Origin: Pseudomonas weihenstephanensis
GTDB lineage: Bacteria > Pseudomonadota > Gammaproteobacteria > Pseudomonadales > Pseudomonadaceae
DNA: 64,000 nucleotides
Direction: 5' to 3'
Assembly (NCBI RefSeq): GCF_001043055.1
Contig: NZ_JYLF01000005.1
Span: 186,001 to 250,000, forward strand
Shown: positions 39,806 through 48,669 of the stretch, in pieces
Numbering within the stretch: the stretch's first letter is position 1
Layout of the letters: each line of letters starts with the position of its first letter
Position numbers and translations under genes: made by a program
Notes under the pieces: model-generated
Databases searched by the model: none
The model's input: only the letters and a program-made list of their open reading frames with translations
Told to the model about the DNA's origin: nothing

Positions 39806-40149
39806 TGGAAGAAGTCATTGCTATTGCTATCGGGGTGCTCGCGGCCTCTGGCACCTGGCTGGTGCTACGCCCTCGTACCTTTCAGGTGGTCATGGGCCTG
39901 TGCCTGCTGTCTTACGGGGTCAACCTGTTCATTTTCAGCATGGGCAGCCTGTTCATCGGCAAAGAACCGGTGATCAAGGACGGCGTCCCGCAAGACTTGC
40001 TCAACTACACCGACCCATTGCCACAGGCACTGGTGCTCACTGCAATCGTTATCAGCTTTGCCATGACCGCGCTGTTTCTGGTGGTCTTGCTGGCTTCGCG
40101 GGGCCTGACCGGTACCGACCACGTGGATGGCCGGGAGCCTAAAGAATGA
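39805..40149 (+). CDS. mrpC: Na+/H+ antiporter subunit C
   Basis: A 114-residue NuoK-like protein with three membrane helices: MEEVIAIAIGVLAASGTWLV, MGLCLLSYGVNLFIFSMGSL and PLPQALVLTAIVISFAMTAL. The TDPLPQALVLTAIVI motif is the family hallmark. The ATG at 39805 shares its A with the TGA stop of mrpA (TGATG), so translation is coupled. Confidence 0.95.
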   Translation: MEEVIAIAIGVLAASGTWLVLRPRTFQVVMGLCLLSYGVNLFIFSMGSLFIGKEPVIKDGVPQDLLNYTDPLPQALVLTAIVISFAMTALFLVVLLASRGLTGTDHVDGREPKE

Positions 40150-41831
40150 ACCTGATGCCGCATCTGATTATTGCGCCCATCCTGCTACCGCTGCTCACCG
40201 CCGCGTGCATGTTGCTACTGGGTGAAAAGCACCGCCCCATGAAGGCCCGAATCAACCTGGTGTCGACCCTGATTGGCTTGGCCATCTCTGTCACCTTGTT
40301 GCTCTGGACCCAGCAACAAAGCGCACCGGCTTCGATTGGCGTCTATTTACCGAGTAACTGGCAGGTGCCGTTTGGCATTGTGCTGGTGGTCGATCGCCTG
40401 TCCGCCTTGATGCTGGTTCTGACGGGGGTGATCGCCAGTTGCGCGCTGCTGTTCGCGATGGCGCGATGGGACCGGGCCGGTGCCAGTTTCCATGCTCTGT
40501 TCCAGATCCAGTTGATGGGGTTATACGGTGCGTTTCTGACCGCAGACCTGTTCAATCTCTTCGTGTTCTTTGAAGTGTTGCTGGCCGCCTCTTACGGGCT
40601 GATGCTGCATGGCTCGGGCAAGGCCCGCGTGTCTGCGGGCTTGCATTACATCTCGATCAACCTGCTGGCTTCCTCTTTGTTCCTGATTGGCGCGGCCCTG
40701 ATATACGGCGTCACCGGCACGCTGAACATGGCCGATCTGGCGCTGAAAATCCCGCTGGTGCCTGAAGCCGACCGTGGTTTGCTGCACGCCGGAGCGGCCA
40801 TTTTGGCAGTCGCCTTTTTAGCCAAGGCCGGCATGTGGCCGTTGAATTTCTGGCTGGTCCCGGCTTACTCCTCTGCGAGTGCGCCAGTCGCTGCGCTATT
40901 TGCCATCATGACCAAGGTCGGCATCTATACCGTTCTGCGCCTCTGGACCCTGCTTTTTTCAGGTCAGGCGGGCGCTTCGGCGTACTTTGCCAGTGACTGG
41001 CTGATCTACGGCGGCATGGCCACCATTGTGTGTGCCGCCATCGCCATTCTGGCCGCACAACGACTCGAACGCCTAGCCAGTTTGAGCATTCTGGTCTCGG
41101 CAGGGATTCTGCTGTCGGCGGTGGGCTTTGCACAGCCCAACCTCACGGCCGCTGCACTGTTTTACCTGGTCAGCTCCACCCTGGCCCTCAGTGCCCTGTT
41201 CCTCTTGGCTGAACTGATCGAACGTTCACGTTCTTCAAATGAAATGCTCCTTGAAGATGACGTCGGGCAACTGCCCAGTTTGATGGAATCGCTCAATCCG
41301 CCGCGTGGCACCAACCTGGACGACGAACAAAAAGCCGTGGTGGGGCAAATCATTCCCTGGACCATGGCCTTCCTGGGCTTGAGCTTCATTGCCTGCGCGC
41401 TACTGATTATCGGCATGCCGCCACTGTCCGGGTTCATTGGCAAACTGAGCCTGCTCAACGCCCTGCTCAACCCGATCGGACTGGGCAATGCCAGTGACGC
41501 ACCTGTTTCTACCGCCGCGTGGTGTCTGCTGGCACTGTTGATTCTTTCCGGGCTGGCGTCGCTGATTGGCTTCTCGCGCCTGGGTATTCAGCGTTTCTGG
41601 ACACCTCTTGAGCGGCCATCCCCTCTGTTGCGCCGCTATGAGTGCATTCCTATTGTGGTGCTGCTGGGGCTGTGCCTCGTGCTGACCTTCAAGGCTGAAC
41701 CCCTATTGCGCTATACCCAGGCCGCGGCAGACACGCTGAATAACCCCGAGCGCTACGTCATGGCGGTCATGGGTTCACGCCCTGTGCTCAGTCCTGAATC
41801 GAAAGCGGCCATGCAAGAGGTGCAACCATGA
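40146..41831 (+). CDS. mrpD: Na+/H+ antiporter subunit D
   Basis: A 561-residue NuoN/NuoL-like antiporter subunit with about 14 helices. It shows the proton-path motifs LFNLFVFFEVLLAASYGLML and FLAKAGMWPLNFWLVPAYSS, and MPPLSGFIGKLSLL near residue 425. Together with A it forms the ion-translocating core. Four-base overlaps with both neighbours (ATGA). Confidence 0.95.
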   Translation: MNLMPHLIIAPILLPLLTAACMLLLGEKHRPMKARINLVSTLIGLAISVTLLLWTQQQSAPASIGVYLPSNWQVPFGIVLVVDRLSALMLVLTGVIASCALLFAMARWDRAGASFHALFQIQLMGLYGAFLTADLFNLFVFFEVLLAASYGLMLHGSGKARVSAGLHYISINLLASSLFLIGAALIYGVTGTLNMADLALKIPLVPEADRGLLHAGAAILAVAFLAKAGMWPLNFWLVPAYSSASAPVAALFAIMTKVGIYTVLRLWTLLFSGQAGASAYFASDWLIYGGMATIVCAAIAILAAQRLERLASLSILVSAGILLSAVGFAQPNLTAAALFYLVSSTLALSALFLLAELIERSRSSNEMLLEDDVGQLPSLMESLNPPRGTNLDDEQKAVVGQIIPWTMAFLGLSFIACALLIIGMPPLSGFIGKLSLLNALLNPIGLGNASDAPVSTAAWCLLALLILSGLASLIGFSRLGIQRFWTPLERPSPLLRRYECIPIVVLLGLCLVLTFKAEPLLRYTQAAADTLNNPERYVMAVMGSRPVLSPESKAAMQEVQP

Positions 41832-42316
41832 AGCGCCTGTTCCCTGCGCCCTGGCTGTCACTGGCATTGTGGTTACTGTGGTTACTGCTGAACTTGTCCT
41901 TAAGCGCGGGCAATCTACTGCTGGGGGCGGCCCTGGGGTTTTTGGCGCCGCTGATGATGGCTCCGCTGCGCCCGCTGCCGATCCGCATTCGGCGCCCCGG
42001 CGTGATCATCAAACTGTTCTTTCTCGTGGGGCGTGACGTTATCGTCTCTAACATCGCGGTTGCGTGGGGTGTCTTGAATGCGGGCAAAAGACCACCACGA
42101 TCCCGGTTTATCAAAATCCCGCTGGATCTGCGTGACGCCAACGGCCTGGCAGCCTTGTCGATGATTACCACCGTCGTACCGGGCACTATTTGGTCGGAAC
42201 TGGCACTGGACCGCAGTATCCTGCTGTTGCACGTGTTCGATCTGGACGATGAAGCGCACTTCATTGAGCACTTCAAGTCCTCATACGAGCGCCCACTGAT
42301 GGAGATCTTTGAATGA
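41828..42316 (+). CDS. mrpE: Na+/H+ antiporter subunit E
   Basis: A 162-residue protein with two N-terminal helices (PWLSLALWLLWLLLNLSLSA) and a soluble C-terminal domain containing NGLAALSMITTVVPGTIWSE and LLLHVFDLDDEAHFIEHFKS. This pattern is diagnostic of MrpE, which is required for assembly or function of the complex. Overlaps mrpD and mrpF. Confidence 0.95.
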   Translation: MKRLFPAPWLSLALWLLWLLLNLSLSAGNLLLGAALGFLAPLMMAPLRPLPIRIRRPGVIIKLFFLVGRDVIVSNIAVAWGVLNAGKRPPRSRFIKIPLDLRDANGLAALSMITTVVPGTIWSELALDRSILLLHVFDLDDEAHFIEHFKSSYERPLMEIFE

Positions 42317-42591
42317 GTGCCCTGCTCTCCAATGCGATTTTGCTGAGCCTGTTCGTTTTCAGCCTGGCCATGGTCCTGACACTGATCCGGCTGTTCAAAG
42401 GCCCCTCTGCACAAGATCGGGTCCTTGCACTGGACTACCTGTACATCGTGGCCATGTTGATGATGCTGGTGCTAGGTATTCGCTATGCCAGTGACACGTA
42501 CTTTGAAGGTGCACTGCTGATAGCGCTGTTTGGCTTTGTCGGATCGTTTGCGCTGGCCAAATTCCTGCTGCGCGGTGAGGTGATCGAATGA
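42313..42591 (+). CDS. mrpF: Na+/H+ antiporter subunit F
   Basis: A 92-residue three-helix protein with FKGPSAQDRVLALDYLYIVA, the invariant GPSxxDRVLALD motif of MrpF/MnhF. ATGA overlaps on both sides. Length and hydrophobicity are normal. Confidence 0.94.
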   Translation: MSALLSNAILLSLFVFSLAMVLTLIRLFKGPSAQDRVLALDYLYIVAMLMMLVLGIRYASDTYFEGALLIALFGFVGSFALAKFLLRGEVIE

Positions 42592-42959
42592 ATTCAATCA
42601 GCGAGTTATCCCTGTGGATTGAAATACCGGTAGCGGTCTTGCTGGTGCTGAGCAGCCTGTTCGCCCTGTGCGGCGCCATCGGCTTGTTACGCCTCAAGGA
42701 CTTCTTCCAGCGCATGCACCCGCCTGCGCTGGCATCCACCATCGGTGCCTGGGGCGTGGCACTGGCCTCGATCCTGTACTTCTCGGCGCTTAAATCCACA
42801 CCGGTACTGCACGCCTGGCTGATCCCGATTTTGCTGTCCATCACCGTTCCGGTCACTACGTTGCTGCTCGCACGTACCTCGTTGTTCCGCAAACGCATGG
42901 CAGGCGAAAACGTACCGGCAGAAGTCAGCAGCGGCGGGCGCAGCGAAGGTGGCAGTTAA
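42588..42959 (+). CDS. mrpG: Na+/H+ antiporter subunit G
   Basis: A 123-residue three-helix protein with LFALCGAIGLLRLKDFFQRM and HPPALASTIGAWGVALASIL, the MnhG/MrpG signature. The last 20 residues are a charged Gly/Ser tail. It closes the operon; a degenerate intergenic repeat follows it. Confidence 0.94.
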   Translation: MNSISELSLWIEIPVAVLLVLSSLFALCGAIGLLRLKDFFQRMHPPALASTIGAWGVALASILYFSALKSTPVLHAWLIPILLSITVPVTTLLLARTSLFRKRMAGENVPAEVSSGGRSEGGS

Positions 42960-42976
42960 ACGGTTACCCACATTCT

Positions 42977-43140
42977 TGTAGCCGTTGCCCAATGCATCGC
43001 CAGATTGCGCAGCAATCACAAACCTGAACGCTGCACTGTATCTCGGATGTACCGGGCGGCATGTTTTACGACCGCCCAGCCGCCGGGCACAGCCTTCGGC
43101 AGCGGCGAAAAGAGACGCTAGACGCTAGACGCTGCCGCAG
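42977..43140. repeat. Degenerate Pseudomonas intergenic repeat
   Basis: TGTAGCCGTTGCCC...TTGCGCAGCAATCAC and the later CGCCGGGCACAGCCTTCGGC pieces resemble the TGTAGCCGCTGCC...GGCAGCGGCTACA intergenic elements that are scattered in Pseudomonas genomes. A short tandem of ACGCTAG lies at the right end. Recognition is from memory of the pattern, and the copy is decayed. Confidence 0.4.
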
Positions 43141-43143
43141 GCT

Positions 43144-44634
43144 TTACATCAACCCCAACCACTTCCAGTACGTCGCGCCAAAGCCCAGCATCAACACATA
43201 CCCCACAGCGGTAACAATCAAACCCACCTTGGCAAATTGTTTGGCGGTGAAGGTCTGCGTGCCCAGGCACACCATGTTTTGTGGCGCATTGATCGGCAAA
43301 ATAAAGCCATAACTGACTACAAAACCCAGCAGCATGGTCATGCCCAGCCGATTGAACTCACCCGGCAAGGTTTGCAGCACTGCAATCAAAATGGGTAATA
43401 AAGCCGAGGTCAGCGCGGTTGCACTGGCAAATCCCAAATGAATCAAAATCAGGAACGCACCCAGAATCGCAAAGATCCCCAGCGGCCCGACCTGATCAAG
43501 CCCCGTGTGCGCCACCACCTGCACGCCCAGCCATTGCCCGGCCTGGGTAGTGAGCAGCGCAGTCCCCAGGCTGATGCCCACCCCGAATACAATCACCGTG
43601 CCCCACGGAATACGTGATTGCACGTCTTTCCAGGTCATCACCCCATACCGCGGCAACAGCAAGAAAACCAGGCCCGCATAGGTGGTCGAGGTGGTGTCAA
43701 AGCTGTGCAATTTGCCCTCGGTCGCCCACGCCAGCAACAGAGCAATGGACACCGCCATCAAGCGTTTTTGCGGGCCCGTCATCGGCCCCAATTCACGCAA
43801 TGATTGCTCCACCGCTTCCTTACCGCCCGGAATGCTGTCGCTTTCAGGCGGCAGCATTTTAAGCACCACAAACAACAACACCGCTGACATGATGATCGCC
43901 CACGGCGCCCCGGCAATCAGCCAGTCGATCCAGCTCACACGTGCGCCCAGCATCTTGTCCATAAAGCCCACGGTCAGCAGGTTTTGCGCCGCCGCCGTTT
44001 GAATCCCCACGTTCCAGATGCTGGTACCTTGCGCGACCACAATCATGATCCCGGCGGCGATGTTGGAACGTTTGTCCACACCGAACGCCAAAATCACCCC
44101 CATCATGATCGGCACCACGCAGGCACTGCGCGCCGTGGCGCTGGGCACCACCAGGCTGAGCAAAATGGTGACGGCGATAGCTCCCAGCAGAATGCGCCGG
44201 GTACTGGTACCGATTTTGGACAGCGTCACCAACGCGATGCGCCGGTCCAGACCGGTATGGGTCATGGCCGCCGCAATAAACAGCGCACCCGCCACCAGCG
44301 CCAGTGCGGCATTAGAAAAGCCGGTCAGGGCCATCGTGATCCCGGCCGAGGTGCCATACAGTTTGGACGGATCGTCCAGGGTCGGCGCCATACCGATCAA
44401 AAACGCCATCAGCGACGTGATCATGATCGCACTGGCTTCGTAAGACACTGCTTCGGTGATCCAGACCACCACCGCAAAGGCCAGAATCGCCAGCATACGG
44501 TGCCCTGCGACCGGTAAATCTGCCGGCAGTGGCAGCAACAAAATGCCGACCATGACCAGAACAGCAATCACGAGACCCAAGGGCAATTTCAATTTCGCCG
44601 TCGTCGGCTCCGGGGTGGTTGCAGGCGCATTCAT
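43144..44634 (-). CDS. SLC13/DASS-family anion:sodium symporter
   Basis: A 496-residue protein with about 12 membrane segments, beginning MNAPATTPEPTTAKLKLPLG. The ATG at 44634 is placed correctly behind GAGGAG; two upstream in-frame ATGs are too close to that site. Motifs are AILAFAVVVWITEAVSYEAS, VVPSATARSACVVPIMMGVI (SNT-type hairpin) and FGVGISLGTALLTTQ. DASS members import di- or tricarboxylates or sulfate with Na+; substrate cannot be told from sequence. Single-gene unit. Confidence 0.88.
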   Translation of the reverse strand: MNAPATTPEPTTAKLKLPLGLVIAVLVMVGILLLPLPADLPVAGHRMLAILAFAVVVWITEAVSYEASAIMITSLMAFLIGMAPTLDDPSKLYGTSAGITMALTGFSNAALALVAGALFIAAAMTHTGLDRRIALVTLSKIGTSTRRILLGAIAVTILLSLVVPSATARSACVVPIMMGVILAFGVDKRSNIAAGIMIVVAQGTSIWNVGIQTAAAQNLLTVGFMDKMLGARVSWIDWLIAGAPWAIIMSAVLLFVVLKMLPPESDSIPGGKEAVEQSLRELGPMTGPQKRLMAVSIALLLAWATEGKLHSFDTTSTTYAGLVFLLLPRYGVMTWKDVQSRIPWGTVIVFGVGISLGTALLTTQAGQWLGVQVVAHTGLDQVGPLGIFAILGAFLILIHLGFASATALTSALLPILIAVLQTLPGEFNRLGMTMLLGFVVSYGFILPINAPQNMVCLGTQTFTAKQFAKVGLIVTAVGYVLMLGFGATYWKWLGLM

Positions 44635-44722
44635 GGTCATCTCCTCATGCATAAAATCGCCTGCAGCATAGGTCAGGATCGAGGCTCGGGCTTTGATGTT
44701 TGTCAGCTTGGGGCGTGATGCA

Positions 44723-44992
44723 CTACTGAATTGTGTAGTGGACGGTGTTGCGAACGCCCGGCACGCTCACGGCCTGCCCATCCACCACGCGCGGTTGATC
44801 TCGAAAGGGGGCGGCCGCCAACAGCGAGGGACACCTAAACATCGGGTGGCCGTTGCCGACCACCTTGGGGTTTTCGACCTTGCCTTGTGGGGTGACCGAA
44901 TATTCCACCGCGCAATCCCCTTCAATGCCTTTGTCGAGTGCCCGTTGCGGGTAGGCCGGTGCTTCTTTGCTGATCGGCAGGTATGCGGACAT
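44723..44992 (-). pseudogene. TonB C-terminal domain fragment
   Basis: An 89-residue frame, MSAYLPISKEAPAYPQRALD then KGIEGDCAVEYSVTPQGKVE ... RVVDGQAVSVPGVRNTVHY. This is a clear energy-transducer TonB C-terminal domain (PxYPxxAxxxGxEGxVxxxxxVxxxGxV). No signal peptide, membrane anchor or Pro-rich stretch precedes it, and the frame upstream runs into dpkA. I see no ribosome site before the first ATG. It is probably an N-terminally truncated remnant, though a small periplasmic TonB-domain protein with a non-ATG start in the 52-bp gap is not excluded. Confidence 0.55.
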
Positions 44993-45044
44993 CGGCCACA
45001 GCTGCGGGCTGTTGAGTCCGCTGCGCGTTAGCTGCCGCCAGCCG

Positions 45045-46076
45045 TTATTGCGCCAGCGCGCGCAGCCTGGCCAGTTCGTCCGCTGCCAACGGAATGCCCG
45101 CAAGCAGCGATTTGGCCCGTTCCTTGAAGCGACGATCACCCGGCAGGCGTTCAAGCCCCACGGCTTGCATCTGACGCACCAGTTCGCTGCTGCGTTGCGC
45201 AAAACTGTTGCCGCCCGATTTGCCGGGATCAATCACAATCAGCAACTGCCCGGTCCACGGTGTTTGCGCCCCCGGATGCTTGGACCAGTCAAATTCGAAC
45301 GAAAAGTTACCGCCAGTCAACGCCGCGGCCAGCAACTCCACCATCATCGACAGCGCCGACCCCTTGTGCCCGCCAAACGGCAGCAGCGCGCCGCCGTCAA
45401 GGATGGCTTTGGGGTCTTGTGTCGGTTCACCGCGACGGTCCACGCCCATGCCCGCAAGCAGCTCATGGCCTTTACGCGCAGCAATTTGAACATCGCCATG
45501 GGCGATGGCGCTGGTGGCCAGATCGAACACGATGGGATCGGCATCGGCGCGTGGCGCAGCGAATGCGATAGGGTTGGTGCCGAACAACGGCTTTTGCGCA
45601 CCGTGCGGCACCACGCAGGTCATGCTGTTGACCACGCTCAGCGCCACCAGACCTTCTTCGGCGAACGGCTCAACGTCGGGCCAGAGCGCGGCAAAGTGGT
45701 GCGAATTACGAATGGCCAACACCGCAATCCCGGCACTGCGGGCTTTTTCGACCAACAGCGCACGTGCGGCTGCCAGCGCAGGTTGGGCGAAGCCATTGGC
45801 CGCGTCTACCCGGATAAAGCCTGAAGCCACGTCTTCTACCTTGGGGGTGGCCTGCCCATCCACCCAATTACTGGCCAGTGACGACAAATAGCCCGGGATG
45901 CGAAACACGCCATGGCTGTAGGAACCATCGCGTTGTGCCCGTGCGCAGTTGTCGGCCAACACCCTGGCAACGGCGGTCGAGGTGCCGTGGCGTTCAAAAA
46001 TCTGCTGCAACAAAGTGGTCAGTTGATCCAGAGACAGCGATTCCACGGCCTGCGCGGAAGAGGCGGACTGAGACAT
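45045..46076 (-). CDS. dpkA: Delta1-piperideine-2-carboxylate / delta1-pyrroline-2-carboxylate reductase
   Basis: A 343-residue NAD(P)H-dependent enzyme of the malate/L-lactate dehydrogenase-like (Ldh2/DpkA) family. It contains DGSYSHGVFRIPGYLSSL, GIAVLAIRNSHHFAALWPDV with the catalytic His region, and PLFGTNPIAFAAPRADADPI. In P. putida DpkA reduces the cyclic imines from D-lysine and D-proline to L-pipecolate and L-proline. The neighbours here (RpiR regulator, ABC importer, AmaD-like oxidase) are arranged as I recall for the P. putida D-lysine locus, which supports dpkA over malate dehydrogenase. It is divergent from the regulator. Confidence 0.85.
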   Translation of the reverse strand: MSQSASSAQAVESLSLDQLTTLLQQIFERHGTSTAVARVLADNCARAQRDGSYSHGVFRIPGYLSSLASNWVDGQATPKVEDVASGFIRVDAANGFAQPALAAARALLVEKARSAGIAVLAIRNSHHFAALWPDVEPFAEEGLVALSVVNSMTCVVPHGAQKPLFGTNPIAFAAPRADADPIVFDLATSAIAHGDVQIAARKGHELLAGMGVDRRGEPTQDPKAILDGGALLPFGGHKGSALSMMVELLAAALTGGNFSFEFDWSKHPGAQTPWTGQLLIVIDPGKSGGNSFAQRSSELVRQMQAVGLERLPGDRRFKERAKSLLAGIPLAADELARLRALAQ

Positions 46077-46123
46077 GCGGGCGCTCCAATCGAGTTGTTA
46101 TTGTGGGGCCAACTATCCGGCGG

Positions 46124-46139
46124 TGACAGATATCTGTCA
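46124..46139. promoter_or_regulatory. 16-bp palindrome between dpkA and the RpiR gene
   Basis: TGACAGATATCTGTCA is a perfect palindrome in the divergent control region. A further half-site TGACAGA follows at 46153-46159. It is the best candidate operator for the RpiR-type regulator encoded next to it. Confidence 0.55.
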
Positions 46140-46207
46140 ATTGTTGACTTAATGACAGAAAACATTCACTTTCTGCAACGCGCTGAAATAAAAACAGGAA
46201 AACAGCC

Positions 46208-47083
46208 GTGAGTCAGTCGATCAAACAACGTTTGGAAAGCAGTCTGTCAACCGCCGCGCCTTCGGGCCGGGCGATTGCCAGCTACATGCTGGCCAACCTT
46301 TACGCGCTGCCTTTCCAAACCGCCGCCGACATCGCCAGCACACTGGGCGTCAGCGAATCCAGCGTCGGGCGTTTCTGCCGCGCACTGGGTTACAGCCATT
46401 TCAAAGAACTGAAAAACGACCTTAGAGACGACTTGGGCGATGGTCCCTGGCTGGTCGGTGATCGCCTGCAAGAGTTCCGCCAGCAATCGAGCCAAAGCCC
46501 GCAGGCACTGCCACGCAGCTTTGAGCTGGAAGTCGGCGCGCTGGTCAAGGTCTACGAACACAGCCTGACGCGCGAATGGCAAACCGTCAGCCAGCGCCTG
46601 GCCACGCGGCGCAACGTGTTTATTGCCGGTTTTCAGACCGAACGCGGGATCGCCGCCTCTATGGCGCACTTGCTGCAATACCTGCGCGATGGCGTGCACC
46701 TGGTGGATGGCGCCGCCGGGCATTACGCCGATGTGCTGTTATCCCCCGCCAATGATTGCGCACTGGTGGTGTTTGAGGCCCGGCGCTACTCGCGCCATGC
46801 CCAGCACCTGTGCCGCAAGGCGCGTGAAGCGGGCATTGCGGTAACGCTGGTGACGGACACCTTTTGCGACTGGGCCGACGCCTACGCCGATGAAGTGTTT
46901 CGCGTACCCAGCCAATTCAATCTGTTCTGGGAATCCACGGCAGCCATGCTGTCGCTGGTGCATTTGCTGGTCAATGAAGTGTGTAAACAACTGGGACCCG
47001 ACGTTGAAAAACGTCTTGAGGCAACCGCGGCCTTGCACAACGAGTTCGTGGGCTACACCTCCTCACCCGGCACAAAACAATAA
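46208..47083 (+). CDS. RpiR-family regulator (HTH plus SIS domain)
   Basis: A 291-residue regulator starting at GTG. Residues 1-80 are the RpiR helix-turn-helix (TAADIASTLGVSESSVGRFC then RALGYSHFKELKNDL). Residues 115-260 are an SIS domain (RRNVFIAGFQTERGIAASMA, LLSPANDCALVVFEARRYSR, AGIAVTLVTDTFCDWADAYA). The SIS domain usually binds a sugar phosphate, but RpiR proteins at D-amino acid loci sense pathway intermediates. It heads the transport/oxidase operon, so local control of D-lysine use is inferred. Confidence 0.88.
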   Translation: MSQSIKQRLESSLSTAAPSGRAIASYMLANLYALPFQTAADIASTLGVSESSVGRFCRALGYSHFKELKNDLRDDLGDGPWLVGDRLQEFRQQSSQSPQALPRSFELEVGALVKVYEHSLTREWQTVSQRLATRRNVFIAGFQTERGIAASMAHLLQYLRDGVHLVDGAAGHYADVLLSPANDCALVVFEARRYSRHAQHLCRKAREAGIAVTLVTDTFCDWADAYADEVFRVPSQFNLFWESTAAMLSLVHLLVNEVCKQLGPDVEKRLEATAALHNEFVGYTSSPGTKQ

Positions 47084-47096
47084 AACGAGGTGCTAG

Positions 47097-47846
47097 ATGA
47101 ACAATGTCATTCGCTTTGCCAGTGCATGTGCAATGGTTGTGGCCGCAGCGTCCAACGCTTGGGCCGATAAACTGACAATCGCCACGGAAGGCGCCTACCC
47201 TCCGTTTAACTACGTTGACTCAGACAACACGCTGCACGGTTTTGACGTCGACATCACCCTGGCGCTGTGCGAGCGCATGAAAGCCGAGTGCACCCTGGTG
47301 GCACAGGATTGGGACGGCATCATCGCCGGCCTGATGGCAAAAAAGTACGACGCCATTGTGGCCTCGATGATTGTGAACGAAGAGCGTAAACAGAAAATCG
47401 CCTTCACCCATCACTATTACCGCACCCCGCTGTCGATCGCGGTGCCAAAAGATTCGCCGATTACCGATGCCCAGAGTGATTTCAAAGGCAAGGTCGTCGG
47501 TGCACAGAGCGCTGCAACCCAAAGCATCTATGCCGAGGAGCACTACAAAGACGCGGATCTCAAACTCTATCCAACCCTGGATGAGGCCAATAGCGAACTG
47601 GCCAACGAGCGTGTTGACGTGGTGATTGCCGATAAATTCCCGCTGCTGGAGTGGGTCAATAAAACCGGAAAAGATTGCTGCAAGATTATTGGCGATGTCG
47701 ACGGCACGATGGCCGACGCTGCCATTGCCGTGCGCCAGCAAGACACCGAACTGCGCGAGCGTTTCAACAAAGCGCTGGACGAGATCGTGGCTGACGGCAC
47801 TTACAAAAAGATCTCCAGCAAATACTTCGACTTCGACATTTATTAA
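47097..47846 (+). CDS. Basic amino acid ABC transporter, substrate-binding protein
   Basis: A 249-residue periplasmic protein with a signal peptide ending SNAWA. The mature part begins DKLTIATEGAYPPFNYVDSD, the type-II cluster F binding-protein start, and contains LMAKKYDAIVASMIVNEERK and VGAQSAATQSIYAEEHYKDA. The family binds lysine, arginine or ornithine. By context it probably delivers D-lysine or related amino acids to the two permeases that follow. It is 13 bp after the regulator gene. Confidence 0.88.
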   Translation: MNNVIRFASACAMVVAAASNAWADKLTIATEGAYPPFNYVDSDNTLHGFDVDITLALCERMKAECTLVAQDWDGIIAGLMAKKYDAIVASMIVNEERKQKIAFTHHYYRTPLSIAVPKDSPITDAQSDFKGKVVGAQSAATQSIYAEEHYKDADLKLYPTLDEANSELANERVDVVIADKFPLLEWVNKTGKDCCKIIGDVDGTMADAAIAVRQQDTELRERFNKALDEIVADGTYKKISSKYFDFDIY

Positions 47847-47949
47847 GTTGCCTGCCCTGTATTAAGGGCATCCCGCCCATTACCTTGCCCTGCGCACCCT
47901 GTGTGCGCAGCGGCTGAATATCGGCCCGATTTTGCCCGGGGATTCGAGC

Positions 47950-48669
47950 ATGCTCGATCAACTTTCTCTGCTTTCATTTGCCAGTGGTGGCTGGGGCTCG
48001 GCACTGCTTGCCGGCTCGCTGGTGACCATTGCCCTGGCCTTGAGCTGCCTGCCCATTGGTTTACCTCTGGGCCTGGTGGTGGCGGTGGCCGCACGCTCCA
48101 AAAACCGCTGGATGCGCGCTTGGGCGACAACCTTTTCGACCGTGTTTCGCGGGCTGCCAGAACTGCTGACGCTGCTGATCATTTACTACGGCTGCCAGAT
48201 CGCTGCGCAAAAGATCCTGGCGCTGATGGGCTACGACACGCAATTTACGATCAACACCTTCGTCGCCGCCATGATCGCCTTCAGCCTGGTATTTGCTGCG
48301 TTCTCCAGTGAAATCTGGCTGGGAGCGTTCAAAACCGTCCCTAAAGGCCAGTTCGAAGCCGCCTCGGCGCTGGGCCTGTCGCCCTTCACCACGTTTCGTA
48401 AAGTCGTGTTGCCACAACTGGCACGCATTGCCTTGCCCGGCCTGTCGAACAACTGGCTGTCGCTGCTCAAGGACACGTCGCTGGTGTCGACCATTGCACT
48501 GGTCGATTTGATGCGTCAAACCAACCTGGCCGTCAGCGTGACCAAAGAGCCCATGCTCTTCTACAGCGTGGCGTGCTTTATCTATCTGTTTTTTTCAGCC
48601 ATCTCGGGGCGCCTGTTTGCCTTTCTTGAGCGCCATTTCAACCGCCATCAGCGGAGCGTGCAGCCATGA
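47950..48669 (+). CDS. Amino acid ABC transporter permease 1
   Basis: A 239-residue HisM/HisQ-type permease with five or six helices starting MLDQLSLLSFASGGWGSALL. The EAA loop FEAASALGLSPFTTFRKVVL that contacts the ATPase lies near residue 135. The ATG at 47950 gives a normal N-terminus; an upstream in-frame ATG at 47932 is less likely. Overlaps the second permease by four bases. Confidence 0.9.
   Translation: MLDQLSLLSFASGGWGSALLAGSLVTIALALSCLPIGLPLGLVVAVAARSKNRWMRAWATTFSTVFRGLPELLTLLIIYYGCQIAAQKILALMGYDTQFTINTFVAAMIAFSLVFAAFSSEIWLGAFKTVPKGQFEAASALGLSPFTTFRKVVLPQLARIALPGLSNNWLSLLKDTSLVSTIALVDLMRQTNLAVSVTKEPMLFYSVACFIYLFFSAISGRLFAFLERHFNRHQRSVQP

Noticed and set aside
45045..46076. Malate or L-lactate dehydrogenase
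   Set aside because: The fold family is shared, but the neighbours match the D-lysine locus, so the imine reductase DpkA is the better call.
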